From: Acidobacteriota bacterium
GTDB lineage: Bacteria > Acidobacteriota > Vicinamibacteria > Vicinamibacterales > JAKQTR01
DNA length: 64,000 nucleotides
Direction: 5' to 3'
Assembly (NCBI GenBank): GCA_026393675.1
Contig: JAPKZQ010000004.1
Location: 62,001 to 126,000 of the forward strand
The translations under genes and the position numbers were made by a program. Under the pieces are notes generated by a model that was given only the letters and a program-made list of their open reading frames with translations, ran no database searches and was not told the DNA's origin. Shown here piece after piece: positions 20,547 to 30,272 of the stretch (its first letter is position 1; every line of letters starts with the position of its first letter).

Positions 20547-21959
20547 ATGGATGACGGAATGTCCGACGATACCAACGTGATGCCGACTTCGGGTGCCGCG
20601 GGCCACGAACCGCGGCCGGCGTTCATCGCGCCGGGCCATTCGTTCGCGACGGTCACCGACAAGATCAGCTCGATCGTCCTGACGCAGAAGTTCTCAGTGG
20701 GCTGGTTGGCCGGGCTGACCGTCTCGTCGATGCTGGCTGCACTGCTGCTTGTGTCGGTCGGTTACCTGTTCACCAAGGGCATCGGCATCTGGGGCAACAA
20801 CATCCCGGTCGGCTGGGCATTCGACATCACGAATTTCGTCTGGTGGATCGGCATCGGCCACGCGGGCACGCTTATCTCGGCCATCCTGCTGCTCCTGCGT
20901 CAGCAGTGGCGCACTTCGATCAACCGGTTCGCCGAGGCGATGACGCTGTTTGCCGTCGCCTGCGCCGGCATGTTCCCGCTGATTCATGTCGGCCGCCCGT
21001 GGCTGGCCTACTGGCTGCTGCCCATCCCGAACACGATGACGGTCTGGCCGCAGTTCAGGAGTCCGCTGATCTGGGACGTGTTTGCCGTCTCGACTTACGC
21101 CACCGTGTCGTTGCTCTTCTTTTTTGTGGGTCTCATCCCCGACCTCGCCACGTTGCGCGATCGCACACCGTCGAAGATCGGACGGGTGATCTACGGCATC
21201 TTCGCGATGGGCTGGCGGGGCTCGGCCATGCACTGGCACCGCTACGAGACGGCCTACCTGCTGCTGGCCGGCCTGGCGACCCCACTGGTGGTCTCGGTGC
21301 ACACGATCGTGAGCTTCGACTTCGCGGTCTCGCTCATCCCGGGCTGGCATACGACGGTGTTCCCGCCGTACTTCGTCGCCGGCGCCATCTACTCGGGATT
21401 TGCGATGGTGCTGACGCTGGCGATTCCGATCCGGGCGATTTACGGACTCGGCGACTTTATTACGAAGCGGCATCTCGACGTGATGGCCAAGGTCATGTTG
21501 TCGACGGGCCTGATCGTGGCGTACGGCTACTTGATGGAAGCCTTCATCTCCTGGTACAGCGGCAACATCTACGAACGCTCAACCATGTGGAACCGCATGA
21601 CCGGACCGTACTGGTGGGCGTACTGGAGCCTGATCCTCACCAACGTCGCGATCCCGCAATTGCTGTGGGCCAGGCGGGTGCGGGCCAATGTCGTGGCACT
21701 CTGGATGCTGTCGATCGTCATCAATATCGGGATGTGGCTCGAGCGCTTCGTCATCATCGTGACGAGCCTGCACCGGGATTTCCTGCCCTCGTCGTGGGGC
21801 ATGTACCGGCCGTCGTTCTGGGATTGGTCGACCTTCGTCGGCACGCTTGGGTTGTTTTTGACGCTGCTGTTCCTGTTTATCCGCTTCCTGCCGATGATCT
21901 CGATTTTCGAGATGCGCACCATGGTGCCGGGAGCGCGGGTGGAGCGACACGGAGAGTAG
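20547..21959 (+). CDS. actC: Alternative complex III subunit ActC, NrfD/PsrC-like membrane quinol protein
   Basis: A ~470-residue integral membrane protein with about ten TM helices, the NrfD/PsrC fold. Landmarks include [63 protein letters not shown] and YYxxLM-like [18 protein letters not shown] (cited in part). ActC carries a quinol-binding site and probably ion-conducting half-channels. The start is uncertain: ATG 20547 is used, ATG 20559 and TTG 20529 are alternatives, and none has a good Shine-Dalgarno. The preceding 28 bp are heptad repeats. Confidence 0.88.
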   Translation: MDDGMSDDTNVMPTSGAAGHEPRPAFIAPGHSFATVTDKISSIVLTQKFSVGWLAGLTVSSMLAALLLVSVGYLFTKGIGIWGNNIPVGWAFDITNFVWWIGIGHAGTLISAILLLLRQQWRTSINRFAEAMTLFAVACAGMFPLIHVGRPWLAYWLLPIPNTMTVWPQFRSPLIWDVFAVSTYATVSLLFFFVGLIPDLATLRDRTPSKIGRVIYGIFAMGWRGSAMHWHRYETAYLLLAGLATPLVVSVHTIVSFDFAVSLIPGWHTTVFPPYFVAGAIYSGFAMVLTLAIPIRAIYGLGDFITKRHLDVMAKVMLSTGLIVAYGYLMEAFISWYSGNIYERSTMWNRMTGPYWWAYWSLILTNVAIPQLLWARRVRANVVALWMLSIVINIGMWLERFVIIVTSLHRDFLPSSWGMYRPSFWDWSTFVGTLGLFLTLLFLFIRFLPMISIFEMRTMVPGARVERHGE

Positions 21960-22316
21960 GGATGCCCGCCTTCGCCCGCGGATTGTCAACGGGCTTCGGC
22001 GGGCAAGCGGGATTGGGGATTCGGGGGGAGCCCGCAGGCGCGGGTGTTCGTGTCGGTGGGAGGACGGCTTCCAAAGCGGCCCCTCGAACCAAGCCGACAG
22101 CGAAGTCCTGAGCGAAGTCGAAGGGCGTCAGTTTGCAAAACCTGCCGTGAGGGCCAAGACAGGCAGGGGGATCGGGGCCCCGGATCGTAAGGTCGGCGTC
22201 ACGTCCCGGCAAGGCGCGTTTTGCGGGCTTGCGTGAGCGGGGACGCGGAGGAACTGTCATCCCGCAAGCGCGAGGCTGCGCGCAGAGAGCAAGAAGAGGG
22301 AGTTCGGGATACGACT
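21960..22316. other. 357-bp intergenic insertion between actC and actD
   Basis: This spacer is unusual inside an otherwise tightly packed operon (other gaps are 0-80 bp). It has no gene. Most of it is copy A of the dispersed repeat (22058-22258); the rest is GC-rich filler and the actD leader with AAGAAGAGGGAG, a possible Shine-Dalgarno region. Confidence 0.7.
22058..22258. repeat. Dispersed ~200-bp repeat, copy A
   Basis: Shares long blocks with copies B (29927-30099) and C (45727-45899): GGGAGGACGGCTTCC (A and C), GCGGCCCCTCGAACCAAG, CGACAGCGAAGTC, TAAGGTCGGCG (A, B), ACGTCCCGG and TGAGCGGGGACGCG. A and B contain a module CCTGAGCGAAGTCGAAGGG with flanks that C lacks. All copies are intergenic. 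Confidence 0.8.
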
Positions 22317-22853
22317 ATGGCTGAACAACCGCTCTACGGCCTGATGGCCGAATTCGAGAGTCCGACCGCGTTGGTCGCCGCGGCCCACAAGGCGCGCGAG
22401 GCCGGCTACCGGAAGATGGATGCGTACTCCCCGATCCCCATCGAGGAGCTGCACGAGGCTCTCGGGTTACCGACGACGAAGCTCCCGATGCTGGTCGCAG
22501 GCGGCGCGCTCGTCGGCGCGCTGACGGGATTCGGTCTCCAGGTGTGGGCGTCGACGGTGGCATACCCCATCAACATCGGCGGACGGCCGCTGTTGAGTTG
22601 GCCGTCGTTCATCCCGCCGACTTTCGAAACAGCCATCCTGTTTGCGGCCTTGGCGGCGGTATTCGGGATGCTGGCCCTCAACGGTCTGCCGATGCCCTAT
22701 CACCCGGTGTTCAACGCTACGCGGTTCGTCATGGCCAGCCGCGATCGGTTCTTCCTCTGCATCGAGGCGCGGGATCTGAAATTCGATCTGGCGGCGACGC
22801 GCCAGTTCCTCCAGGGGTTGGCTCCGCGCGAGGTGTCCGACGTTGAGAACTAG
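22317..22853 (+). CDS. actD: Alternative complex III subunit ActD (DUF3341)
   Basis: A 178-residue membrane protein with two TM helices (about 58-80 and 103-125) around a short periplasmic loop with TVAYPINIGGRPLLSWPSF, the DUF3341 hallmark. The N-terminal cytoplasmic part (LMAEFESPTALVAAAHKAREAGY) is also family-typical. ActD is a structural subunit of ACIII. The start is ATG 22317, where homology begins. The end overlaps the TTG start of actE by 11 bp. Confidence 0.9.
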   Translation: MAEQPLYGLMAEFESPTALVAAAHKAREAGYRKMDAYSPIPIEELHEALGLPTTKLPMLVAGGALVGALTGFGLQVWASTVAYPINIGGRPLLSWPSFIPPTFETAILFAALAAVFGMLALNGLPMPYHPVFNATRFVMASRDRFFLCIEARDLKFDLAATRQFLQGLAPREVSDVEN

Positions 22854-23439
22854 CACGACGCTGGCATTGTTGGCGGCGGGCCTGCTGATGGCCGGCTGCC
22901 GGCAGGACATGCACGACCAGCCAAAGTTCAAGCCGTACGCGAAGAGTGATTTCTTCGCCGACCAGCGATCAGCCCGGCCGCTGGTCGACGGCACCATCGC
23001 GCGCGGACAGCTGCGAGACGACGAACTGCTCGAGACGGGCAAGGTGGCAGGTAAGCCATCCGACCTGTTTCCGTTCCCCATCACGGCGTCCGTGCTGGAA
23101 CGCGGTCACGATCGCTACGACATCTACTGTTCACCGTGCCATGGACGGACCGGCCAGGGCGACGGCATGATCGTGCGGCGAGGCTATCGCCGGCCGCCCT
23201 CGTTTCATCAGGATCGCCTCAGGCAGGCCGCGCCCGGATACCTCTTCGATGTGACGTCGCGCGGGTTCGGTGCGATGCCCGACTACGCGACGCAGGTGCC
23301 GGCACACGATCGGTGGGCGATAATCGCCTACCTGAGAGTCTTGCAGCGGAGCCAGCGGGCCACGCTGGCCGACGTGCCCGAGCGAGATCGGCGGCAGCTC
23401 GAGGCGGCAGGCAAACGCGAACCACGACAGCCGCAGTAG
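22843..23439 (+). CDS. actE: Alternative complex III subunit ActE, monohaem cytochrome c lipoprotein
   Basis: A 198-residue lipoprotein with signal peptide and lipobox LLMAGC (Cys19). The cytochrome c domain has CSPCHG (Cys96, Cys99, His100) preceded by ITASVLERGHDRYDIYC, as in ActE. FGAMPDYATQV provides the likely distal Met. ActE receives electrons from ActA and hands them to the oxidase. The start codon is TTG within the end of actD; no in-frame ATG/GTG fits before the lipobox. Confidence 0.88.
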   Translation: MRTSTTLALLAAGLLMAGCRQDMHDQPKFKPYAKSDFFADQRSARPLVDGTIARGQLRDDELLETGKVAGKPSDLFPFPITASVLERGHDRYDIYCSPCHGRTGQGDGMIVRRGYRRPPSFHQDRLRQAAPGYLFDVTSRGFGAMPDYATQVPAHDRWAIIAYLRVLQRSQRATLADVPERDRRQLEAAGKREPRQPQ

Positions 23440-23518
23440 GTGGCTCAGAGGATCCCGGGCCACACCGTGGGGTTGAGGAAAGGCCTGGGCGCGGGGATTG
23501 GAACCGGACAGTAACGAC

Positions 23519-24703
23519 ATGCACGACGCGACGTACACACCACCCGCCAGTCTCGACGCGCTGCGCCGGCGGTCGCTTATTATCGGGATCGTCGGCCTGG
23601 TCGCCTCCGGGGCCGGCGGGTTCATCAACCCGAATCAGTTTCTGCACTCGTACCTCCTGGGATTTCTGCTGTGGCTCGCCGCCGCGCTCGGCGGCCTGGC
23701 ATTGACAATGCTGCAGCACATGAGCGGCGGCGGATGGGGTGTGGTGCTCCGGCGGATCTTCGAGGCCGCGGCCCGAACGCTGCCCTGGATGGCCCTGTTC
23801 TTCGTGCCGATCGCGTTGGGCGCCACCCGCCTCTACCCGTGGACTGACGCGGCCCGCGTCGCGGCCGATCACGTGCTGACGGAAAAGGCCCTGTACCTGA
23901 ACCTGCCGTTTTTCTACGCGCGTGCCGTGCTGTATTTCGCGGTGTGGTGCGGCCTCGCCTGGTTCCTGACGAAGTGGTCGGCCGAGCAGGATGTGACCGG
24001 CGCCCCGGATCTGCAGCGGCGGATGCGGGCAATGAGCGCCATCGGCCTGGTCGTTTACGTGTTGACGATGACGTTTGCGTCGATTGACTGGGGCATGTCG
24101 CTCGAACCGCACTGGTTCTCGACGATGTACGGGTTCCTCTTTATCGGCGGTCAGGCCCTGATGGGACTCTCGATCGCCATTGTCATGGCGAGGCGGTTGT
24201 CACTCGAGCCGCCGATGTCGGGCGTCTTCAACGCGGGGCACTTCCACGATTTCGGCAAGCTGCTGTTCGCGTTCACGATGGTGTGGGCGTACCTGTCTTT
24301 CTCGCAGTTCCTGATCATCTGGTCGGCGAATCTGCCCGAGGAAATTCCGTGGTACATCCACCGGATGCACGGCGGGTGGCAGTCGATCGGGATCGGGTTG
24401 ATGCTCTTCCACTTCGCCGTACCGTTCGTAGTGCTCGTGAATCGGAAGGCCAAGCGGAACTCCGCGATCCTGGCCGGCATGGCGCTGTGGATGATCGCGG
24501 TGCGCTTCCTCGATCTGTTCTACATCATCGGGCCTGAGGCCTACCCGGATGGATTGCGCCTCCACTGGCTCGATGTCGCGACGGTGGTCGGCATCGGCGG
24601 CGTCTGGATGGCGCTCTTCGCGGCGAACTTGAAGGGCCGCCCGTTGCTGCCGCTCAAGGATCCGGAACTAGCGAGCGCGCTGCGGGGACCGGAGGGGCAC
24701 TAG
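23519..24703 (+). CDS. actF: Alternative complex III subunit ActF
   Basis: A 394-residue membrane protein with about ten TM helices, related to ActC but truncated in the quinol region. Typical stretches are FLHSYLLGFLLWLAAALGG, LTMTFASIDWGMSLEPHWFS, MVWAYLSFSQFLIIWSANLPEEIPWY (partly cited) and the C-terminal LPLKDPEL. It completes the ACIII set. ATG 23519 is chosen over an in-frame TTG at 23498. The 79-bp gap from actE has no notable feature. Confidence 0.9.
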   Translation: MHDATYTPPASLDALRRRSLIIGIVGLVASGAGGFINPNQFLHSYLLGFLLWLAAALGGLALTMLQHMSGGGWGVVLRRIFEAAARTLPWMALFFVPIALGATRLYPWTDAARVAADHVLTEKALYLNLPFFYARAVLYFAVWCGLAWFLTKWSAEQDVTGAPDLQRRMRAMSAIGLVVYVLTMTFASIDWGMSLEPHWFSTMYGFLFIGGQALMGLSIAIVMARRLSLEPPMSGVFNAGHFHDFGKLLFAFTMVWAYLSFSQFLIIWSANLPEEIPWYIHRMHGGWQSIGIGLMLFHFAVPFVVLVNRKAKRNSAILAGMALWMIAVRFLDLFYIIGPEAYPDGLRLHWLDVATVVGIGGVWMALFAANLKGRPLLPLKDPELASALRGPEGH

Positions 24704-24713
24704 AGAAACGGTC

Positions 24714-25229
24714 ATGACAGAAAACAAGCGAGACGAGGGACGGTCGGAGAGCACGGCGTACGAGACCCGGGATATCAAGGTCCGCCCGCTGGTCGGGTTT
24801 GCCGCGGGCCTCGCCGTGTTGATCATCTTCTCGTTTCTCGTCGTCCTGTGGGTCTTCAGGTTGTTCAGTTCGCAGCACGCTGCGCAGGACGCGCAGGCGG
24901 CCCCCTCGTCAAGTGCGCGCCCGACCGCCGCCGCCCCGGCTGACGAGCAGTTGAAGTGGCCGGAACCCCGTGTCCAGAGCCGCCCGGCCGATGATCTCAA
25001 GGCGCTGCGCGAGGGAGAAGACGCATCGCTCACGACCTACGGCTGGGTCGATCGCGCGGGCGGCGTGGTCCGCGTGCCGATTGACGTGGCCATGCAGCTG
25101 ATACTGAAGGAAGGGCTGCCCGCACGTCAGCCCGCGACGGTCTCTCCGGCGGCGGGCTCGCCCGAAACGGGCTCGTCGGCTCGGGTCATTGCGCCGAAAG
25201 GCGCGGGAAAGAAGCAGAAGTCGCCATGA
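24714..25229 (+). CDS. Single-TM protein of unknown function within the ACIII-caa3 cluster
   Basis: 171 residues: a charged N-terminus, one TM helix at about 28-50 (GLAVLIIFSFLVVLWVFRLF), a Pro/Ala-rich linker, then a small periplasmic domain with LKALREGEDASLTTYGWVD and VRVPIDVAMQLILKEGLP. I recall similar YGWVD...VRIPI proteins next to act/SCO genes in other acidobacterial-type clusters, but no function is established. It overlaps the SCO gene by 4 bp (ATGA) and is 10 bp after actF, so it probably serves assembly or supercomplex formation. Confidence 0.75.
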   Translation: MTENKRDEGRSESTAYETRDIKVRPLVGFAAGLAVLIIFSFLVVLWVFRLFSSQHAAQDAQAAPSSSARPTAAAPADEQLKWPEPRVQSRPADDLKALREGEDASLTTYGWVDRAGGVVRVPIDVAMQLILKEGLPARQPATVSPAAGSPETGSSARVIAPKGAGKKQKSP

Positions 25230-26110
25230 AGTCCCTGATTGCCGTTCTCGCGCTCGGGCTGACGCTGGCCAGCGCCCAGCCACCCCGCTTCACGGGCGGC
25301 GGTCTGCCCCGGGAGCAAGGGATGACCGGTCCCGGCACGCCGTCAGAGCTGGTGCCGGACATTCTCGCAAAAGTCGGCGTCGACCAGAAGCTGAACGCCC
25401 AGGTGCCACTCGATCTCGCCTTCCGGGACGAGTCCGGCCGTCCGATCAGGCTGGGCGACTACTTCGGCAAAAAGCCCGTCGTCCTGATGCTTGTCTACTT
25501 CGAGTGCCCGATGCTTTGCACGCAGGTGCTCAACGGCGCGGTCGCCGCGATGAAGATGCTCAACTTCACGATCGGCGACGAATACGACGTGGTCACAGTC
25601 AGCTTCAATCCGAAAGAAACGCCGGCGCTCGCGCAGTCGAAGAAGACGACGTATGTGGCGAAGTACGGGCGGCCGCCGGCCACGACCGGCTGGCACTTCC
25701 TGACCGGCGACGAGCCAGCCATTGCATTGCTGGCAAGCGCCGTGGGCTTCCGCTACACCTTTGATCCGACGACGCAGCAGTACGTGCACACCACCGCGAT
25801 CATGGTGCTGACGCCGCAAGGCCGCGTTTCGAAGTACTTCTTCGGGATCGACTATCCGCCCAAGGATCTCCGCCTGGGCCTGATCGAAGCGTCCAACGGC
25901 AAGATCGGCAACCCGGTTGATCAGTTGCTGCTCTATTGCTACCACTACGATCCACATACCGGGAAGTACAGCATGATGGTGCTGAACGTGCTCCGGTTGG
26001 CGGGCCTCGCGACGGTCGCGCTTATTGGCGGCTTCATTGCAGTGATGTGGAGCCGGGATCGACGGAAACTGAAACACGCCGTGGCCAGCGTGCCGCCGGT
26101 GACGCGGTAA
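25226..26110 (+). CDS. SCO1/SenC-family copper chaperone with C-terminal membrane anchor
   Basis: A 294-residue thioredoxin-fold protein for CuA-site assembly of the downstream oxidase. Copper ligands are Cys94 and Cys98 (ECPMLCT) and His188 (YVHTTAIMV). The N-terminus is a signal peptide (1-17). The anchor is at the C-terminus: a TM helix at about 252-275 followed by basic RDRRK, unlike mitochondrial-type SCO with an N-terminal anchor. It is translationally coupled to the preceding unknown gene and 6 bp before subunit II. Confidence 0.9.
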   Translation: MKSLIAVLALGLTLASAQPPRFTGGGLPREQGMTGPGTPSELVPDILAKVGVDQKLNAQVPLDLAFRDESGRPIRLGDYFGKKPVVLMLVYFECPMLCTQVLNGAVAAMKMLNFTIGDEYDVVTVSFNPKETPALAQSKKTTYVAKYGRPPATTGWHFLTGDEPAIALLASAVGFRYTFDPTTQQYVHTTAIMVLTPQGRVSKYFFGIDYPPKDLRLGLIEASNGKIGNPVDQLLLYCYHYDPHTGKYSMMVLNVLRLAGLATVALIGGFIAVMWSRDRRKLKHAVASVPPVTR

Positions 26111-26116
26111 TCGCGT

Positions 26117-27106
26117 ATGCCTCAGACGCAGCTGCTTCCGGAACAGGCCTCCACGATGGCGCCCCGCGTGGATGCCTTGTACTTTTTCCTGCTCGCCGTC
26201 GCGGCATTCTTTACGCTGCTCATCGCGGGCCTGGTCATCTACTTCGCGTTCAAGTACCGCCGCAGGTCGAAGAATGAAGCCGGCGTGCCCATCCACGGTT
26301 CCATCTGGCTGGAAGCGACGTGGACGATCATCCCGATCATCATTGTCCTGGTCATCTTCGGCTGGAGTTCGAGCATCTTCTTCTCGATGGCGCGGCCGCC
26401 GGCCAAGACGCTCGACGTCTATGTGGTCGGCAAGCAGTGGATGTGGAAGTTCCAGCATCCCGATGGCCACATGGAAGTGAACGAATTGCACGTGCCGGTG
26501 GGCGTGGACGTCAAGCTGACGATGACGTCACAGGACGTGATTCACGACGTGTACATCCCGAACTTCCGGCTCAAGGCCGACGTCCTGCCGGGTAAGTACA
26601 CGCACATGTGGTTCAAAGCCACCAAGCCGGGTAAGTATCACCTCTTCTGCGCGGAGTACTGCGGCACGAACCACTCGGGCATGGTCGGGTGGATTACCGT
26701 CCAGGAGCGGGCCGAGTACGAGCAGTGGCTCGCCGGGAGCAGCGGCCAGGGCACGACGATGGCCCAGGCGGGAGAGAAGCTGTTCAAGGACCTGGCCTGC
26801 TCGTCATGTCACCAGACCGACACAATCGGCCGGGGACCGACGCTCGTCGGCTTGTACGACAACAAGGTCACCCTCGACAACGGGTCGACCGTGATGGCCG
26901 ACGACGCGTACCTGCGAGAGTCGATTACCAATCCGCGGGCGAAAGTGGTCGCGGGTTTCCAGCCCGTGATGCCGTCGTTCCAGGGCCTCGTCAGCGAAGA
27001 AGGCCTGCTGCAAATACTGGAGTACATCAAGTCGCTGCGGACCACGCCCTCGAACGCGACCGGGGTTGTTCCCCCACCTGCTCCCGCGATCCCAGCGAAG
27101 AAGTAA
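26117..27106 (+). CDS. coxB: Cytochrome c oxidase subunit II, caa3 type (CuA plus cytochrome c domain)
   Basis: A 329-residue subunit. Two TM helices (about 20-45 and 65-90) precede the cupredoxin domain, with CuA ligands His143, Cys178, Cys182, His186 and Met189 ([12 protein letters not shown]). A C-terminal cytochrome c domain is fused: CSSCHQ at Cys228/Cys231/His232 with a distal Met near PVMPSFQG. The fused haem makes this a caa3 oxidase that takes electrons from ActE or directly from ACIII. It is followed by subunit I after 4 bp. Confidence 0.95.
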   Translation: MPQTQLLPEQASTMAPRVDALYFFLLAVAAFFTLLIAGLVIYFAFKYRRRSKNEAGVPIHGSIWLEATWTIIPIIIVLVIFGWSSSIFFSMARPPAKTLDVYVVGKQWMWKFQHPDGHMEVNELHVPVGVDVKLTMTSQDVIHDVYIPNFRLKADVLPGKYTHMWFKATKPGKYHLFCAEYCGTNHSGMVGWITVQERAEYEQWLAGSSGQGTTMAQAGEKLFKDLACSSCHQTDTIGRGPTLVGLYDNKVTLDNGSTVMADDAYLRESITNPRAKVVAGFQPVMPSFQGLVSEEGLLQILEYIKSLRTTPSNATGVVPPPAPAIPAKK

Positions 27107-27110
27107 GCCT

Positions 27111-28706
<1,596 letters not shown>

Positions 28707-28713
28707 GGACGTG

Positions 28714-29379
28714 ATGTCGGGCACGCACTCAGACGAACCCTCGGTCCTCCAGCACCACTTCGACAATCTCGGACAGCAGTTCGAGGCGTCGGCGCTCGGG
28801 ATGTGGGTGTTCCTGGTGACCGAAGTCCTTTTCTTTGGAGGGCTGTTCACGGCCTACATGGTCTACCGGATGACGTACCCGGAGGCCTTCGCGGAGGCCA
28901 GCCACCAGTTGAATATCGTGCTCGGCGGCACCAACACCGCCGTGCTCATCGGGAGTTCGCTCACGATGGCCATGGCGGTCTACGCGGCCCAACAGGGCGA
29001 CCGCCACAAGCAGGTGCTGTTCCTGGTGCTCACGATGGTGCTCGGTATGGTGTTTCTGGGCGTCAAGTCGGTGGAATACAGCCATAAGTTCGCCGAGGGC
29101 CTGGTCCCGGGGCCGAACTTCCGATTCGAGGGCGACGCCATCCATGCGCAGTTGTTCTTCTCGCTCTACTTCGTGATGACCGGCCTGCACGCGCTGCACA
29201 TGATTGTCGGCATCGGTATCATGGCCGTGCTGACGGTGTTCGCGTGGCGAGGGCGGTATACCAGCCGCTACCACACGCCGGTTGATGTGAGCGGTCTCTA
29301 CTGGCATTTCGTGGACATCGTCTGGATCTTCCTGTTCCCACTGCTCTACCTGATCGACCGGCACGGGGCGGTCCGTTGA
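28714..29379 (+). CDS. coxC: Cytochrome c oxidase subunit III
   Basis: A 221-residue membrane protein with about five TM helices. Family landmarks are LGMWVFLVTEVLFFGGLFTAY, KSVEYSHKF, TGLHALHMIVG and GLYWHFVDIVWIFLFPLLYL (partly cited), with the lipid-binding Glu in EVLFFGG. GAGG at 28705-28708 is 5 nt from ATG 28714, preferred over GTG 28711. It lies 7 bp after subunit I. Confidence 0.95.
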   Translation: MSGTHSDEPSVLQHHFDNLGQQFEASALGMWVFLVTEVLFFGGLFTAYMVYRMTYPEAFAEASHQLNIVLGGTNTAVLIGSSLTMAMAVYAAQQGDRHKQVLFLVLTMVLGMVFLGVKSVEYSHKFAEGLVPGPNFRFEGDAIHAQLFFSLYFVMTGLHALHMIVGIGIMAVLTVFAWRGRYTSRYHTPVDVSGLYWHFVDIVWIFLFPLLYLIDRHGAVR

Positions 29380-29383
29380 CGGC

Positions 29384-29731
29384 ATGGTAAACGACGTGAC
29401 GCACGCCGACGTGGAATACGGCGGGACCGAGCGGCCCAAGCATCTCGTCCCCTTGAGGGTCTATTTCGCGGTGTTTGCCGCGCTGATGACGTTGACGGCG
29501 CTGACCGTCTTTGCGGCCATGCAGGACCTCGGGCCATTCAACACGGTGGTGGCGCTGGTCATCGCCTGCACCAAGGCTGTGCTGGTGGTGCTGTACTTCA
29601 TGCACGTGCGATACAGCACGAAGCTGACGTGGGCCGTGATTGCCGGCGGCGTCTTCTGGCTGCTCCTCCTGCTGCTCATGACGCTCAGCGACTACATCAC
29701 GCGCGGCCCCGGCTGGCTGCACTTCGGGTAG
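29384..29731 (+). CDS. Cytochrome c oxidase subunit IV (caa3/CtaF-like)
   Basis: A 115-residue small subunit with three TM helices (about 28-48, 55-77, 85-105). PFNTVVALVIACTKAVLVVLYFMHVRYS (cited in part: VVLYFMHVRYS) is the hallmark of bacterial COX4. It ends RGPGWLHFG. Its final codons are duplicated in the tandem repeat just downstream, so the last bases of the gene belong to repeat unit 1. Confidence 0.88.
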   Translation: MVNDVTHADVEYGGTERPKHLVPLRVYFAVFAALMTLTALTVFAAMQDLGPFNTVVALVIACTKAVLVVLYFMHVRYSTKLTWAVIAGGVFWLLLLLLMTLSDYITRGPGWLHFG

Positions 29732-29926
29732 CCCAGCGGGACGGTCGTTCCCTTCGCGTCCCCTCGTTTTCCGTCGGTCGCCAGTTGCCTCAAGGGTGAC
29801 GCGGCGATTCGCGGCGCGGCCCCAGCTGGCTGTACTTCGGGTAGCCCCGCGGGATGGTCGTTCCCTTCGCGTCCCCTCGTTTTCCGTCGGTCGCCAGTTG
29901 CCTCAAGGGTGACGCGGCGATTCGCG
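29701..29926. repeat. 113-bp tandem duplication spanning the end of the subunit IV gene
   Basis: Two units, 29701-29813 and 29814-29926, each opening with GCGCGGCCCC; a third GCGCGGCCCC at 29927 begins dispersed copy B. They differ at only a few positions. Unit 1 contains the last codons and stop of subunit IV; unit 2 carries the dead copy RGPSWLYFG-stop. The interior CGTCCCCTCGTTTTCCGTCG is identical in both. Confidence 0.9.
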
Positions 29927-30099
29927 GCGCGGCCCCTCGAACCAAGCCGACAGCGAAGTCCTGAGCGAAGTCGAAGGGCGTCAGTCTGCAAAACGTGCCG
30001 TGAGGGCCGGGACAGGACCGGGGAATGGGGGCCCCCATCGTAAGGTCGGCGACACGTCCCGGTAAGGCGCGTCTTGCCGGCTTGCGTGAGCGGGGACGC
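29927..30099. repeat. Dispersed repeat, copy B
   Basis: Homologous to copies A and C: GCGCGGCCCCTCGAACCAAG, CGACAGCGAAGTCCTGAG, TCGAAGGGCGTCAGT, ACGTCCCGGTAAGGCGCG and GCGTGAGCGGGGACGC. It directly abuts the 113-bp tandem duplication. The remainder of the gap to 30272 shows no gene; it is the leader of the next operon. Confidence 0.8.
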
Positions 30100-30272
30100 A
30101 ACGCGAAGCACCGCGTCGCCATGCAATCCGCCTCTGTGCCGTTTTCGGTGGCATGAGGCCGTATCCTGCGTGGTATAAGAAAGAGACGCGCCGGCAGCGG
30201 CCCGCATCGCGAGACGCGCGTCTTCAGTCCGATCAACACCCAGACACGACCGACGTCGAGCGGAGCGGTGCC

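Noticed and set aside
29731-30105. Tandem/dispersed repeats as a CRISPR array
   Set aside because: Units are 113 bp, only two, without variable spacers, and no cas genes are in the window.
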